From Bacteroidota bacterium (GTDB lineage Bacteria > Bacteroidota > Ignavibacteria > Kryptoniales > JAKASW01): DNA of 43,226 nt. This document shows positions 18,009 through 27,500 of this stretch, piece by piece. The stretch is from the NCBI GenBank assembly GCA_021789975.1, contig JAJYIT010000034.1, positions 1 through 43,226 of the forward strand, read 5' to 3'. The stretch's first letter is position 1, and every line of letters starts with the position of its first letter. The notes under the pieces were generated by a model, which was not told the DNA's origin, did not search any database, and saw only the letters and a program-made list of their open reading frames with translations. Made by a program: the position numbers and the translations under genes.

Positions 18009-18791
18009 ATGCCAAAAGGGCCTAAAAGAAAACTCAGCACAGCAGTTAGTTTCCCCCACCTGCGCAGACCTCCGATCACCGAGGCAGTGATTGAGATTAG
18101 AGGTACCATAGGCGTTGAATGGAATGAAGAGTCGGCCACACTTCGACTTCAGGAGTTGCAAACAGATTACCCCGTCCGCCAGTCTGTGAAAGGTTTCCAG
18201 GGTCAGTGGCAACTGACTCAGGGAAGTGAACCGATGGTGGAGACCAAGGATCTGGGCGTACGGGGCATGAGACTTCAGAGCGCAGATGGTCATAATGTTG
18301 CGATGTTCACTGCCGATCTTTTTTCAATGAGCCGGCTTAACGCTTATCAAACATGGGAAAGCCTGATTTCGGAAACGCTTAGGCTGTGGACGCTTTATAG
18401 GGACCTTGTTCAGCAGAATTACGTGAACAGATTAGGCGTGCGGTTCATAAACCGTTTGCCGCTTGAAGGCAAGAAAGTGGAATTTCAATATTATTTCAGA
18501 AACTTTCCCCGAGCGATCCCGGGACATGATCCTGACAGGCTGACATTCCTATACCAGGATCTGATTTCCATTCCCGGTCAGGAATTGAAGGCTAATATTA
18601 TCAAGACCGCACAACCGGGGCTGCCACAGGACCCGAGAGCTGCACTGATACTTGACATTGATTTATTTGATGAGATAAGATTCGCTTCAGACGAGGAGAT
18701 CCTAAGAAAGCGACTGGATAAAATGCATTACTGGAAGAATTGGATTTTTTTCAATACGATAACCAGGAGTCTGGTGGAGAAGTTGAAATGA
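18009..18791 (+). CDS. TIGR04255 family protein
   Basis: A 260-residue cytoplasmic protein of a sporadically distributed family. The diagnostic N-terminal segment is LRRPPITEAVIEIR (about 18-31). A mid-protein NRLGVRFINRLPL segment and the C-terminal DIDLFDE...LDKMHYWKNWIFFNTIT (residues about 214-252) are typical. No enzymatic motif is known. The family tends to occur in accessory regions, often with the same two neighbour types seen here. ATG 18009 has a poor ribosome site, but the conserved region starts soon after, so the start is plausible. Its stop overlaps the ATG of the next gene (ATGA), giving translational coupling. A role in defence is inferred from location only. Confidence 0.8.
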   Translation: MPKGPKRKLSTAVSFPHLRRPPITEAVIEIRGTIGVEWNEESATLRLQELQTDYPVRQSVKGFQGQWQLTQGSEPMVETKDLGVRGMRLQSADGHNVAMFTADLFSMSRLNAYQTWESLISETLRLWTLYRDLVQQNYVNRLGVRFINRLPLEGKKVEFQYYFRNFPRAIPGHDPDRLTFLYQDLISIPGQELKANIIKTAQPGLPQDPRAALILDIDLFDEIRFASDEEILRKRLDKMHYWKNWIFFNTITRSLVEKLK

Positions 18792-19324
18792 AGAAAGCAT
18801 CAGGATACCAGGTATTTGTAATGTCTCTCATGGTAGGAACCGGAGGAGTGGGTAGTGCTGCGATGGATATCGCAAACAAGAGGAGATCTATATACGAGTG
18901 CCAGGCGGAAAGAGCCGAGACGTATTTCCCGCTGCTGAATGCGGTGTTGCCTGAAATGCAGGAAGTATTGGCAGAGACTTCTTACCCTAACTGGAATGGC
19001 TATGGTGCAGAACCTGTCAGCATGATGTCCTTCGAAAGAGCTAAACATTTCATAAGCTTGTTGCCTGGCTCGACGCCTGTTCCAGGCGTAAGCGCATCGC
19101 CCAGCGGCCAGATTTTGCTTGAATGGTACCGCGCACCCAAGCAATTGCTGTCAGTCAGTGTGAGTCCCATTGGCCAACTTCACTTCTCGGCGCTGGTTGG
19201 CAACGAGGAGAGCTACGGAGTTCGGGATTTTGTTGACAGACCGCCGGAAGATATTTCCAGGCTTATCGGTGAAGTTATGACCCCGAATGGACAAGGTGAT
19301 GGGAATGCCGGCGCGAGTAGATGA
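18788..19324 (+). CDS. Unknown protein coupled to the TIGR04255 gene
   Basis: A 178-residue protein from ATG 18788, which overlaps the preceding stop; extending further upstream would only read through the TIGR04255 gene. It has a hydrophobic N-terminal segment (YQVFVMSLMVGTGGVGSAAM) and then a compact domain. The domain motifs are NWNGYGAEPVS (about 77-87), PVPGVSASPSGQILLEWY, a strand LLSVSVSPIGQLHFSALVG, and PPEDISRLIGEVM near the end. I know this pattern (W-GYGA-P / G-I-LEW) from uncharacterised proteins that accompany TIGR04255 family members. No catalytic motif is visible. A degraded second copy lies at about 20355-20622. The function is unknown. Confidence 0.7.
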   Translation: MKKASGYQVFVMSLMVGTGGVGSAAMDIANKRRSIYECQAERAETYFPLLNAVLPEMQEVLAETSYPNWNGYGAEPVSMMSFERAKHFISLLPGSTPVPGVSASPSGQILLEWYRAPKQLLSVSVSPIGQLHFSALVGNEESYGVRDFVDRPPEDISRLIGEVMTPNGQGDGNAGASR

Positions 19325-19727
19325 TGGTGAGCTGCTTGCCCGATTCATCTTGTTCAAGAGACACGTCCGCCGTAATGATAACACTGTCCGGCCAGAGGCC
19401 CTGATCCCAGCACCGAAGACTCAGCTTTCGGTAACCCGTCACTGGGGCTTCACGGAGGACCAGATCTGGGAGGCGGGATGCGAAGTTGCTCGAATCAGGC
19501 AGACGCAGGTACCAGGAGCGAGACTGCATGGCCGGATTGACGTTCTTGCTTCGGATGCGCGCAGCTTAGATCTTCAAGTCAATCCAGATGAACCTCCACC
19601 TAACCATGCCAATATTGAGCCGTGGCCCGCGGACGAAGCTGCGCAGTTAAACATCGCTCAGAAACTCTTGGCAAAGAAGAATGTGTTTGTCGCGAAACCG
19701 GAAGAGATAGATTGTTCTAACCCATAA
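19305..19727 (+). CDS. Unknown protein, third member of the TIGR04255 cluster
   Basis: About 140 residues from ATG 19305, preceded by AAGGTGATGGGA; ATGs at 19287 and 19299 are alternatives. It overlaps the previous gene's end by 20 bases. Recognisable segments are LLARFILFKRHVRR, TVRPEALIPAPKTQLSVTRHWG (residues about 28-49), ARLHGRIDVLA and PPNHANIEPWP, ending in FVAKPEE. These segments recur in small uncharacterised proteins found with TIGR04255 genes. The two conserved histidines (in SVTRH and PNHANI) could bind metal or be catalytic, but this is a guess. It is the last intact gene of this operon-like run. Confidence 0.7.
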   Translation: MPARVDDGELLARFILFKRHVRRNDNTVRPEALIPAPKTQLSVTRHWGFTEDQIWEAGCEVARIRQTQVPGARLHGRIDVLASDARSLDLQVNPDEPPPNHANIEPWPADEAAQLNIAQKLLAKKNVFVAKPEEIDCSNP

Positions 19728-19775
19728 AGTCTTATAGGGGCAGCTGCGGGTCAGGGGTAGTTTTAGATGAGGGCT

Positions 19776-19793
19776 GAGTCTGAGGTCAGACTC
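19776..19793. terminator. Short hairpin between convergent genes
   Basis: GAGTCTGA-GG-TCAGACTC is a perfect eight-pair stem with a two-base loop, between the plus-strand cluster end (19727) and the minus-strand pseudogene end (19870). No T-run follows on the plus strand, so a terminator role is only plausible. Confidence 0.3.
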
Positions 19794-19869
19794 CAAATAA
19801 ATCAAACTCCTGCGGATTGTCGAAAGTGGAGGGAAGTCTCTTATGAGACCGGCGAGGAGCTCTCTCTCG

Positions 19870-20251
19870 TCAGTTGCGCCCAAGGCTCTTGAGCAACTTT
19901 TGGAGTTCCTCGCTAGCAGCCTTTTGCTTGGCCTTATAGACTTTGTATGATGGATAAACCTGGGCGGCAGCCGCGTCTTTCGCACTCATATCAAATATGT
20001 AGGCGTAATGGTTGTCGGTAAGAACAGGGTAGAACGGTTTTTTCTCCGGATCAAATGGAAAGTTCTTTGCGAATGGAAGCTTCGAATAATAGGATAGAAG
20101 ACTCTTCTCCAAGATTACCATCCCGGCTTTTGTTCCTAGTCACCAGCTCCCAGAAGGCAGCAAGATCTGCAACCGGAGTCGTGAGAATCACGTCCCCGAA
20201 CCGCGACACATCCTGCCTGTCCAACTGAACTACTATGCGAGGGATTGCCAC
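19870..20251 (-). pseudogene. Frameshifted gene remnant of unknown family
   Basis: Two minus-strand frames join into one plausible protein. The upstream frame reads DVILTTPVADLAAFWELVT and the downstream frame GTKAGMVILEKSLLSYYSK and on to a natural C-terminus (KAASEELQKLLKSLGRN, stop at 19870). They connect across about 20137 if one base is removed from ACTAGGAAC, giving ...FWELVTGTKAGMVILEK. The apparent start (GTGGCAATCCC) lies within a dispersed repeat (20242-20279), so the true 5' end is probably missing. The function is unknown. The coding-like composition argues for a once-functional gene that is now disrupted; a sequencing error at the single site is the alternative for the frameshift. 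Confidence 0.6.
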
Positions 20252-20279
20252 AACGTGCTTTCACAGGTCTCGCAATGAC
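20242..20279. repeat. Dispersed repeat, second family
   Basis: Bounded by GGATTGCCAC and TCGCAATGAC. The same two blocks occur in the opposite order at 23130-23163, so these look like two copies of a short palindromic repeat in opposite orientation. This copy coincides with the broken 5' end of the minus-strand pseudogene. Confidence 0.55.
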
Positions 20280-20354
20280 TGGACAAAGGTTGAAAAGTCA
20301 GGAGTGAGTTGGATCTGGTGAGGATTCCATCCGTTGGTTGGACAGAGCTGAAAC

Positions 20355-20622
20355 TAATAAGCTATGGTGCGAACGGCGGCAAGTGGGAAAGGAGATTTGG
20401 TCTCGGCCCGGTATGGACCTTGTTGATGGGCAAGCGCGCGAATCGGGGAATGGAGAAATCATACGGCTATCTGCGTAAGTCTTTCCGGCGGCACCGGTCT
20501 GCTCGTTCTGTATAAGTAACTTCTGCGCCACATGGGGGAGGCCTTCGGCAAAATGAACGGCTCATCAGAAATGAAAACCCCGGATGAGATTTCCAGACTC
20601 GTATCAGGCGTCCATTTCTAAT
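20355..20622 (+). pseudogene. Degraded paralogue of the 18788-19324 gene
   Basis: Several landmarks of the intact gene recur in the same order and at similar spacing. AGCTATGGTGC (20360-20370) corresponds to the GYGAEP codons at about 18998-19012. A VSLSGGTGLLVLYK frame (about 20474-20515) matches the LSVSVSPIGQLHF strand. TPDEISRLVSGV (about 20576-20615) matches PPEDISRLIGEV, including ATTTCCAG at the same relative place (226 versus 252 bases from the first landmark). Frames are broken by stops, so no protein is made. The resemblance was seen by eye and is partial. Confidence 0.45.
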
Positions 20623-20720
20623 GGATGCCGAAGCTGACGAGGCGTGTGTGGCGCCGACTGCCGCAGGTTCCGCTGCTCATTGTCCAGATGGGCGGAAGAG
20701 TGTAAATTCTTTTTGAGAAC

Positions 20721-22928
20721 ATGATAAGATCGTGTCTTTATTCCATCCTATTATTCATTCCGATGATCGCAACCTGCTCCACTGCCGCAGCGCAGGCATC
20801 ACGATCTTCAGGCTCCATCACAGGTACCGTCGTGAGCTCCATCGACCGGAAACCTCTGCCTGGTGCTAATGTGCTGCTTCAGAATACTGTCCTGGGTGCC
20901 GCAACTGATATTGACGGACGATTCCACTTGAAGGGTATTCCACCCGGGGTATACTCCCTTGCATGTTCCATGATAGGCTATTCGCGTAAAGTGGTTTCTC
21001 ATATTGAAGTCTATTCCAGAAAAACAACGCAAGTCGTCGTCAAGCTCTCGCCACTGCCCATCCAAACCCCACCTGTCGTAGTCACAGCTACAAACCATGA
21101 ACAGTCTCTTCTGGATGTCCCTGCGAGTGTGAGCGTCATAAATGAAAAGACGATCATGGAATTGAATGCCATTACAGTGAAAGACGCTCTTCAATACGTT
21201 CCCGGCGTAAGACTACTCGAGAACCAGGTTGATATCAGGGGATATACGGGTTATAGTCTCGGCGTCGGTAGCAGAGTCCTCCTTCTGCTCGACGGTATGC
21301 CGCTATTGACCGGTGACACAGGCGAAATTGTCTGGGAGATGATTCCGGTCGACGAGATCGAGAGAATAGAAGTGGTGAAGGGCGCATCGTCGGCTCTCTA
21401 CGGATCGAGTGCCCTCGGCGGCGTGATCAACATTATCACCCGAGGCATATCTCCTGCTGCGCATACCGACTTCAGGATTTATTCAGGACTTTACGATCAA
21501 CCGTACTATCCGGAGTGGCGCTGGAGCGACAAGACTCGCGGGATGGAGGGAATCGAGTTGAGCCATTCTCAGCGAATCGGCAAGTTCGGATTTCTCGTGA
21601 ATGGAGGCTATGGCGGCAACGACGGTTATCGACAAAATGATTACTACCACAGGTGGAACGGCTTCGCGAAACTCGAATATGATTTGTCACCCTTTGAACA
21701 GTTGAAGTTGACTTCGGACATCCTCAACGAAAGGCAGGCGAGTTTCTATTACTGGGAGAACCTGAACAACCCTCTCCTCCCCGATCCTGCCCAGGAGAAT
21801 TCACACATTAACACGACAAGATGGAACACCGACGTGTCTTTCCATGGATACTCCGGGGATAATTTCTCTTACACCCTCAATGGCAGCTATTTCAGCAGCT
21901 ACCTGCAATATGACAGTGCAGGTGTTCCCGGTAGCACTGCGCTGGCAAACACAGCAAACTTGCAAGGCGAAGGTACATATGACTCGACGGGTGCTTACAG
22001 GCTGACATTCGGTGCGGCTTTAGATGTCGATCAGGTTGTTGCTCGCTATTACGGGGTGCACTTTGGGCTCGGCACTGCGGTATATTTACAGGGAGAGTTT
22101 CGGCTGACTCAGCCATTGAGGCTCGATGCAGGCTTCCGGTATGATGTGCAAGGTTTTGCCGGACTTCCACCCTGGAGAAGTCTCAGCCCGAAACTCGGTC
22201 TTGTTTATACATTGGGTGCTTCAACGTCTCTCCGTGCATCATTGGCACGTGGATTTCGTGCTCCTTCTGTCGCGGAGCTTTTCGTCGACGGGGTAACGCC
22301 GTACCTGCCTATTGTACCGAATACTAATTTGCAGCCCGAGGACAGTTGGTCATTTGAGATCGGCGGCACACACTTTTTCTCGGACAATGTCATGCTTGAT
22401 TGTGCGCTGTACCAGAGCGACTTCTCAAACCTCATCGAGGCTCAGTTCGACTCGACGGGCGGCAGATTGAGGCTCATGTTCAGCAACGTCTCTCGCGCTC
22501 GCGTTCAGGGCGCAGAAGTCGATCTTGACGTTGACCTGTTTAGGAGAACGCTCCGACTGCAATTCGGCTATAACTATGCCTGGCCCGTAGATCTGTCAAC
22601 CGGCCAGGTACTGAAATTCAGGTCGCGGCACATGCTTTATGCCGCCGCCAATTTCAGCGAAGGTGCGTTTTCAATTGGTGTAAACTTCAGATACATAAGC
22701 AAGATGATGAGACTCGACGATATTCTTCAGTCGTTCATACCGAATTGGAATTCACAGGTTCCGGTCGAAGTTGTCGATGCACGCGCCTCCTTCAATATGT
22801 CTGATTTTGGAATACCGGCAACGCTTGGATTCCATGTGAACAATTTGTTTCAGTACAACTACGTCGAGCTGCCGGGCAACCTCGGGCCGATAAGGAATTT
22901 TGTTCTGAGCCTTGAGGGAAAACTGTGA
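20721..22928 (+). CDS. TonB-dependent receptor, BtuB/FepA-like, with regulatory-like N-domain
   Basis: A 735-residue outer-membrane importer. Signal peptide (MIRSCLYSILLFIPMIATCS...AAAQA), then the carboxypeptidase-regulatory-like domain (about 30-115: GSITGTVVSSIDRKPLPGAN, AATDIDGRFHL). The plug follows (VVVTATNHEQSLLDVPASVS, DALQYVPGVRLLENQVDIRG, LLLLDGMPLL, IERIEVVKGASSALYGSSALGGVINIITRG), then a 22-strand-type barrel (RASLARGFRAPSVAELF) ending NFVLSLEGKL. The plug is far more canonical than in the other two receptors of the window, as in siderophore or cobalamin receptors. No transporter or substrate gene is adjacent, so the ligand is open. The gene is intact and directly follows the decayed accessory region. 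Confidence 0.94.
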   Translation: MIRSCLYSILLFIPMIATCSTAAAQASRSSGSITGTVVSSIDRKPLPGANVLLQNTVLGAATDIDGRFHLKGIPPGVYSLACSMIGYSRKVVSHIEVYSRKTTQVVVKLSPLPIQTPPVVVTATNHEQSLLDVPASVSVINEKTIMELNAITVKDALQYVPGVRLLENQVDIRGYTGYSLGVGSRVLLLLDGMPLLTGDTGEIVWEMIPVDEIERIEVVKGASSALYGSSALGGVINIITRGISPAAHTDFRIYSGLYDQPYYPEWRWSDKTRGMEGIELSHSQRIGKFGFLVNGGYGGNDGYRQNDYYHRWNGFAKLEYDLSPFEQLKLTSDILNERQASFYYWENLNNPLLPDPAQENSHINTTRWNTDVSFHGYSGDNFSYTLNGSYFSSYLQYDSAGVPGSTALANTANLQGEGTYDSTGAYRLTFGAALDVDQVVARYYGVHFGLGTAVYLQGEFRLTQPLRLDAGFRYDVQGFAGLPPWRSLSPKLGLVYTLGASTSLRASLARGFRAPSVAELFVDGVTPYLPIVPNTNLQPEDSWSFEIGGTHFFSDNVMLDCALYQSDFSNLIEAQFDSTGGRLRLMFSNVSRARVQGAEVDLDVDLFRRTLRLQFGYNYAWPVDLSTGQVLKFRSRHMLYAAANFSEGAFSIGVNFRYISKMMRLDDILQSFIPNWNSQVPVEVVDARASFNMSDFGIPATLGFHVNNLFQYNYVELPGNLGPIRNFVLSLEGKL

Positions 22929-23315
22929 GAAAGGGTATACCGGAGAATGAGGGAGACAGGGACTCCTGAACCTGGCGAGATATGGACTGTATGGCCAACG
23001 CTGATGGGAAGGTACCCTGCGGGTTCGAATTAACCGCAAAGAACGCCACGGACGCCGAGCGTCTGATTGAATGATACATATCTTTTGGGCCCACCTACCT
23101 ACCAGGCAGGCGCGCTACAGTTGCAGCGCTCGCAATGACAGGAGGCGTGTGGGGGATTGCCACCTGGCTGGCCGAGGCAGGGGCATTGCGAGCTTGGCGG
23201 CTCGATAACCCATCGGACTCAATCACAACACCGTAAGTAAGTCATTGCGCTCCGCTCCCTGAGGTGTTTGCCTTCAGGGTACAGATGAACTAATTTGATT
23301 TCGAAAGGAACCACA
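22929..23315. other. Repeat-rich intergenic region
   Basis: 387 bases without a gene. From about 23118 to 23260 there are several short blocks of the TCGCAATGAC / GGATTGCCAC / GTCATTGCG repeat family. Near 23030-23061 lies a CCGCAAAGAACGCCACGGACG block of the kind often repeated between genes in these bacteria. Nothing coding is seen. Confidence 0.5.
23130..23163. repeat. Dispersed repeat, second family (inverted copy)
   Basis: TCGCAATGAC at 23130-23139 and GGATTGCCAC at 23154-23163, the reverse order of 20242-20279. Further partial blocks follow to about 23260. Confidence 0.5.
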
Positions 23316-23744
23316 TTGGATTCTGCGATTGCTGAAAGAATTGAGATAGCGGCGCGCGCCATCGGCACGGTAATGAATTCCGAATCGGAAGTCGCGGCAG
23401 TCTTTCTCTTCGGTTCCTTCATGACAGATCGATTCAACGACGAAAGCGATGTAGATATCGGTATCCTTTTCGAAAGGAACCCAATCAAGATATTTGATGA
23501 CCGCTACATGGATCTGAAATCGAAGCTGGAAGATGCGGTTGGCGGGGAAGTCGATATTGTTGTATTGAATTCATCTTCGCCGATCATCTGCATGCAAGTG
23601 CTGAGATATGGTAAGAAAATCTTTGAACGCGGGAGCAGAACGGCGAGTGAATTTTTTGCCAGAACTATTAGCGCTTATGCAGACTTAAAGCGGGTAAGGC
23701 TTCCGATCGAGCTGCGGGTATTGGAGAGTAGGATCTATGGTTGA
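23316..23744 (+). CDS. mntA: MntA-type minimal nucleotidyltransferase antitoxin
   Basis: A 142-residue protein with the intact nucleotidyltransferase signature GS-x10-DxD: GSF through DVD at about residues 37-51 (FLFGSFMTDRFNDESDVDIG), plus a downstream acidic strand GGEVDIVVL that supplies the third carboxylate (D in EVDIV). MntA antitoxins add AMP units to a tyrosine of the partner HEPN toxin and so silence it. TTG 23316 is chosen because AAAGGA lies seven bases before it; the TTG at 23295 has no such site. The gene overlaps hepT by eight bases, the normal arrangement of this type VII toxin-antitoxin pair. It stands between a TonB receptor and the chitin cluster, probably as a small independent unit. 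Confidence 0.88.
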   Translation: MDSAIAERIEIAARAIGTVMNSESEVAAVFLFGSFMTDRFNDESDVDIGILFERNPIKIFDDRYMDLKSKLEDAVGGEVDIVVLNSSSPIICMQVLRYGKKIFERGSRTASEFFARTISAYADLKRVRLPIELRVLESRIYG

Positions 23745-24174
23745 CCGCGACGTTGTAATGGCGAAGATAGGCATCATAAAGCGGTGCCTGTTGAGAATCA
23801 AAGAGGTTACCGGCCTGAAGCCGGATAGTCTTGAAGACATTACAAAACAGGACGTCTTCGTTTTGAATTTGCAGCGTGCTGCTCAAGCGGCGATAGATCT
23901 GGCCGCGCACGTCGTTGCATCTGAGGGATACGGAGTTCCGCAGGATTTGAAGGAGACCTTTACTATTTTATCGGGTGCGCATGTAATTGATGGGCAAACA
24001 TCGCAGAAGATGCAGAAGATGGTTGGGTTCAGGAATGTCGCCGTTCATGAGTACCAGGATCTTAATCCGGCTATCCTCAAGAGTGTGTTGACGGGAGGAC
24101 TCGGAGACTTTGAAGATTATTATTCACAGGTAGTGGAACACTTCGGACTGTCAAACCAACGCCGGTCCGGTTAG
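23737..24174 (+). CDS. hepT: HepT-like HEPN toxin (DUF86)
   Basis: A 145-residue all-helical HEPN protein. The ribonuclease motif Rx4HxY is intact as RNVAVHEY (about 108-115), in the usual MVGFRNVAVHEY context. The tyrosine is the residue AMPylated by MntA in studied pairs. HEPN toxins of this class act on RNA, including tRNA ends. ATG 23737 overlaps mntA and follows AGGATCT. Both partners look intact, so the pair should be active. The same pair type is common in thermophilic and environmental bacteria as a mobile stabilising or defence module. Confidence 0.88.
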   Translation: MVDRDVVMAKIGIIKRCLLRIKEVTGLKPDSLEDITKQDVFVLNLQRAAQAAIDLAAHVVASEGYGVPQDLKETFTILSGAHVIDGQTSQKMQKMVGFRNVAVHEYQDLNPAILKSVLTGGLGDFEDYYSQVVEHFGLSNQRRSG

Positions 24175-24513
24175 TGCCTCGTTTGGCTGGGCAGCGGACG
24201 AAATTTTTTTGAGCCCCTCTTGACTATGATGAGTCGGTTGAGTAAAATTCACCGTTAACCTGATTTAGTGGTACGCGCCAAGCGCATGAAGTGGCAGGGC
24301 GCACAGGTGCTTTGCAAATAAGTTTCGAAAGGGAGGTTTGCGGTATTCGCAGCCGGGCAAAACATTTCTTTTCTCCACTCTTATCTCCACTCATATCTAC
24401 GTTCTCGCCGTCAGAATCAGCGTTTCGTCGGGCTGCATTCTCATCCGCAATTACTCCCGGGTTGATTAGTCACATCAGTGCAATGGATCCGCCTTGGGCG
24501 GGGAGGAATTCGC
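24175..24513. other. Intergenic region before the chitin cluster
   Basis: 339 bases with no recognisable gene; it should contain the promoter of the long plus-strand cluster that starts at 24514. No promoter motif could be assigned with confidence. Confidence 0.4.
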
Positions 24514-27500
24514 ATGAGATGTTTTCGGTACAGAGGTCCCGGTCAGGTGCCTGGCCTTATCGGGTTTGCGTCGGCATTAGTCCTTCTTTTAGCATCTGAC
24601 CAGCTTTACGCTGCTAACGGCAAAATCGCCGGCAGAGTTGTAGACGCCAGGACGGGCGAAGGCTTGCCCGGTGTTACGGTGATAATAGACTCCCAATGGG
24701 TCGCGGGCCGGCCCGTCAAGCTTGGCATACCGAAGGGGGCGACGACCGATCAGAACGGTTATTACGCGATACTGGACGTAAGCCCGGGCACTTATAACAT
24801 TGCGGCCAGAATGCTCGGGTACGCGCCCATGGTACAAAAAGGCGTCACGGCCGAGGCAGATCGGACCGTGAACGTAAACTTTTCGATGGAAGAAAGCGCG
24901 ATCCAGATGAAGGGAGTCGAAGTCGTCTATCGCGCAAACATAATCAAGCCGGATGTCGCCGGAACACAGGAAGTGGTGCACGTCCAGCGGATTGAAGAAG
25001 CTCCCATAACGCGCGTCGATGAGTTCGTCGGGAAGCTCGCCGGCGTGGAACTCGTGGACAATAACCAGGGACACGGACTCAGCATTCGCGGCGGTGCGAT
25101 AAGTGAAACCGATGTCCGAATGGATGGAATGTCCCTCCAGGATCCCCGTTCGCAGAATTCTTACCTCTCCTTCAATTCAACCACTGTACAGGAACTTCAG
25201 GTTATGACCGGCGGATTCCAGGCAAAGTACGGCGGGATCCAGTCGGGACTTGTAAATGTGGTGACAAAGGAGGGGAGCAGATCGAAGTACAGCATGTCGA
25301 TTAACTACAACATGACGGCCGGAAATTATCAGAAGTTCTTCGGGACCAACCCGTGGAGTGACCAGTCGATTATCAACCAGGTGTTTGCAGGTCAGTACGC
25401 CATGCGCGGCATACGTACTCACGCAGACAGCATGGCCGTCCCTCGTGAATTCTGGGGATTCAAAGGCTGGGCAAACGGTAGAGCGTCAGGAGGAAAATAC
25501 GGTTATCAGACCGGGACATACTCTTCACCCTATTTCCAGTTTCCCGCCGGTTTCAATCCCACATTCCAGCTTGATTCGATCCAGCGAATGAAGATATGGC
25601 AGTTGCGACATCCCACTTATCCGGTTGCGACAAGACCTGATTACTACTTCGAAGGAAGCTTAACCGGTCCCGTGCCCGGTGGATTCCTCCCTCTTATAGG
25701 AGAGTATCTCGAACGCAGCACCTTCCTGCTCGGAGGAAAATATGAGAACACTCAATTTGCCTATCCCACCGGCCCGCGAGACAACTACATGGATTGGAAC
25801 GGTCAGCTGAAAATCACGACCGATATCGATGGGGCAAACAAACTGACTCTTGAAGGGATGGTTGCAAACGTAAACACACTTAATACGGGCATCGGTAGTA
25901 CTTTCGGCGGTAATCTTCAGGAAGGGTCATCCAGCTTCGGTTTTCTGACTAATTCTGAAAGCTCAATTGCGCAGCAAGCGCACCTCATCGGCGGAGGAAA
26001 TTTTCCGCAGATCTATGACGTGAGCAGGATGCAGTATTACAATCAACAATTTATTATTGGAGGTGCCAGATATACCCATACAATTTCTCCTAAGGCATAC
26101 TTCACACTCGATGCACATCTCCAGTACAACAGACCGAGGCTTCAATCGTACTCGCTTGATACGAACAATGCGAGTGCATGGTGGTACATGGTCGGCGACC
26201 AGGTTTACAACACCCCTCAGCCTGGTGCGATCAAGATTTTGAAAGTCCCTGTCGGTGGCACGCCGAACGGGTCCACCAACTTCACGCCGGACGAGCTCGG
26301 CATGTTCAACCTCGCAGGGGGAACGCAGCGCGTCGATTCGTCGCATACCCTTGCGGCGCAGTTGAACGGGAACATCGTATGGCAGATCGACCGTTTCAAC
26401 CAGCTGGAAGCCGGGTTCACCGCTGAATTGACCAACCTGTATGTCTATGCAGGCACATGGCTTCAGACTCAGATATCCTATACTCCGGATCTGTGGCAAT
26501 ACTATAACGTCACCCCTATCGATGGCGGAATCTATCTCCAGGACAAACTGGAGTTCCAGGGGATGATAGCCAACATCGGCGTGAGGATGGATTACTGGAA
26601 CCCGCAGCAGGGCGGATACCTCGTTACGAATCCACCGAGTCCGGCGTATACCGCATTTTACAACGATGTCTATTCCGGGTTGTCGGGAGGCTTCGGCTCA
26701 TACCAGGCATGGCTGCAGTATCGCGGCATGATCTCCTCGCCACCGGGCTGGCCGACGACACCCAACAAAGTGCAGACGCCGATATCGCCACGGCTATCGG
26801 TTTCGTTCCCGGTCACCGAAAGCAGCAAGCTCTATTTCAACTACGGACATTTCTACCAACGACCGTCGGTTCCATTTGTTTATGATCTCGCGTTGTACCC
26901 TGCGGCGGCGACTGTACCCTCTCCAGGTCTCCCGATGATGAAAACTATATCATATGAGTTTGGTTACGAACAGACGCTGATGAATGAATTTCTTGCAACG
27001 GTTTCTTTTTATTACAAGAACCAGACGAATCAACCCTTGCCGCGTACGTACATCGATTACTACCATTCGAACGAAGTGACTGCCTATGCACCGGACGGAT
27101 ACGCCAACATCGACGGCGTAGAGCTGCGATTGGAGAGGACGATGGGCCGATTCGTAACATTCTGGGCGAATTACAACTACATGCTGGAAGCATATGGTCA
27201 GAGCGGGCTGCGGTATATCTACGAAAATCAGCTCGAGGCGACCGACGCGATGCGCCTGATCAACACCTCTCCGATTGTTCCGAAACCACAAGCGCACGTC
27301 GATCTGAACTTGCACACGCCTCCCGAGTGGGGGGTTGCAGCAGGAAGCTGGTACCTTGACCTTTTGTTCGACTGGCAATCCGGAGGGAAAATGCTCTGGA
27401 ACCCGCAGGAGCCGGATGTTAAGAAACAGGAATGGATCGGCGTCGTCGATTACACGAATCTCGATGTGAGGCTGACAAAGTCGCTATCGCTGGGTACAAC

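Noticed and set aside
23012-23045. tRNA-like T-arm (GGTTCGAATT)
   Set aside because: No acceptor, D-arm or anticodon arm can be fitted around it; it lies in repeat-rich intergenic sequence.
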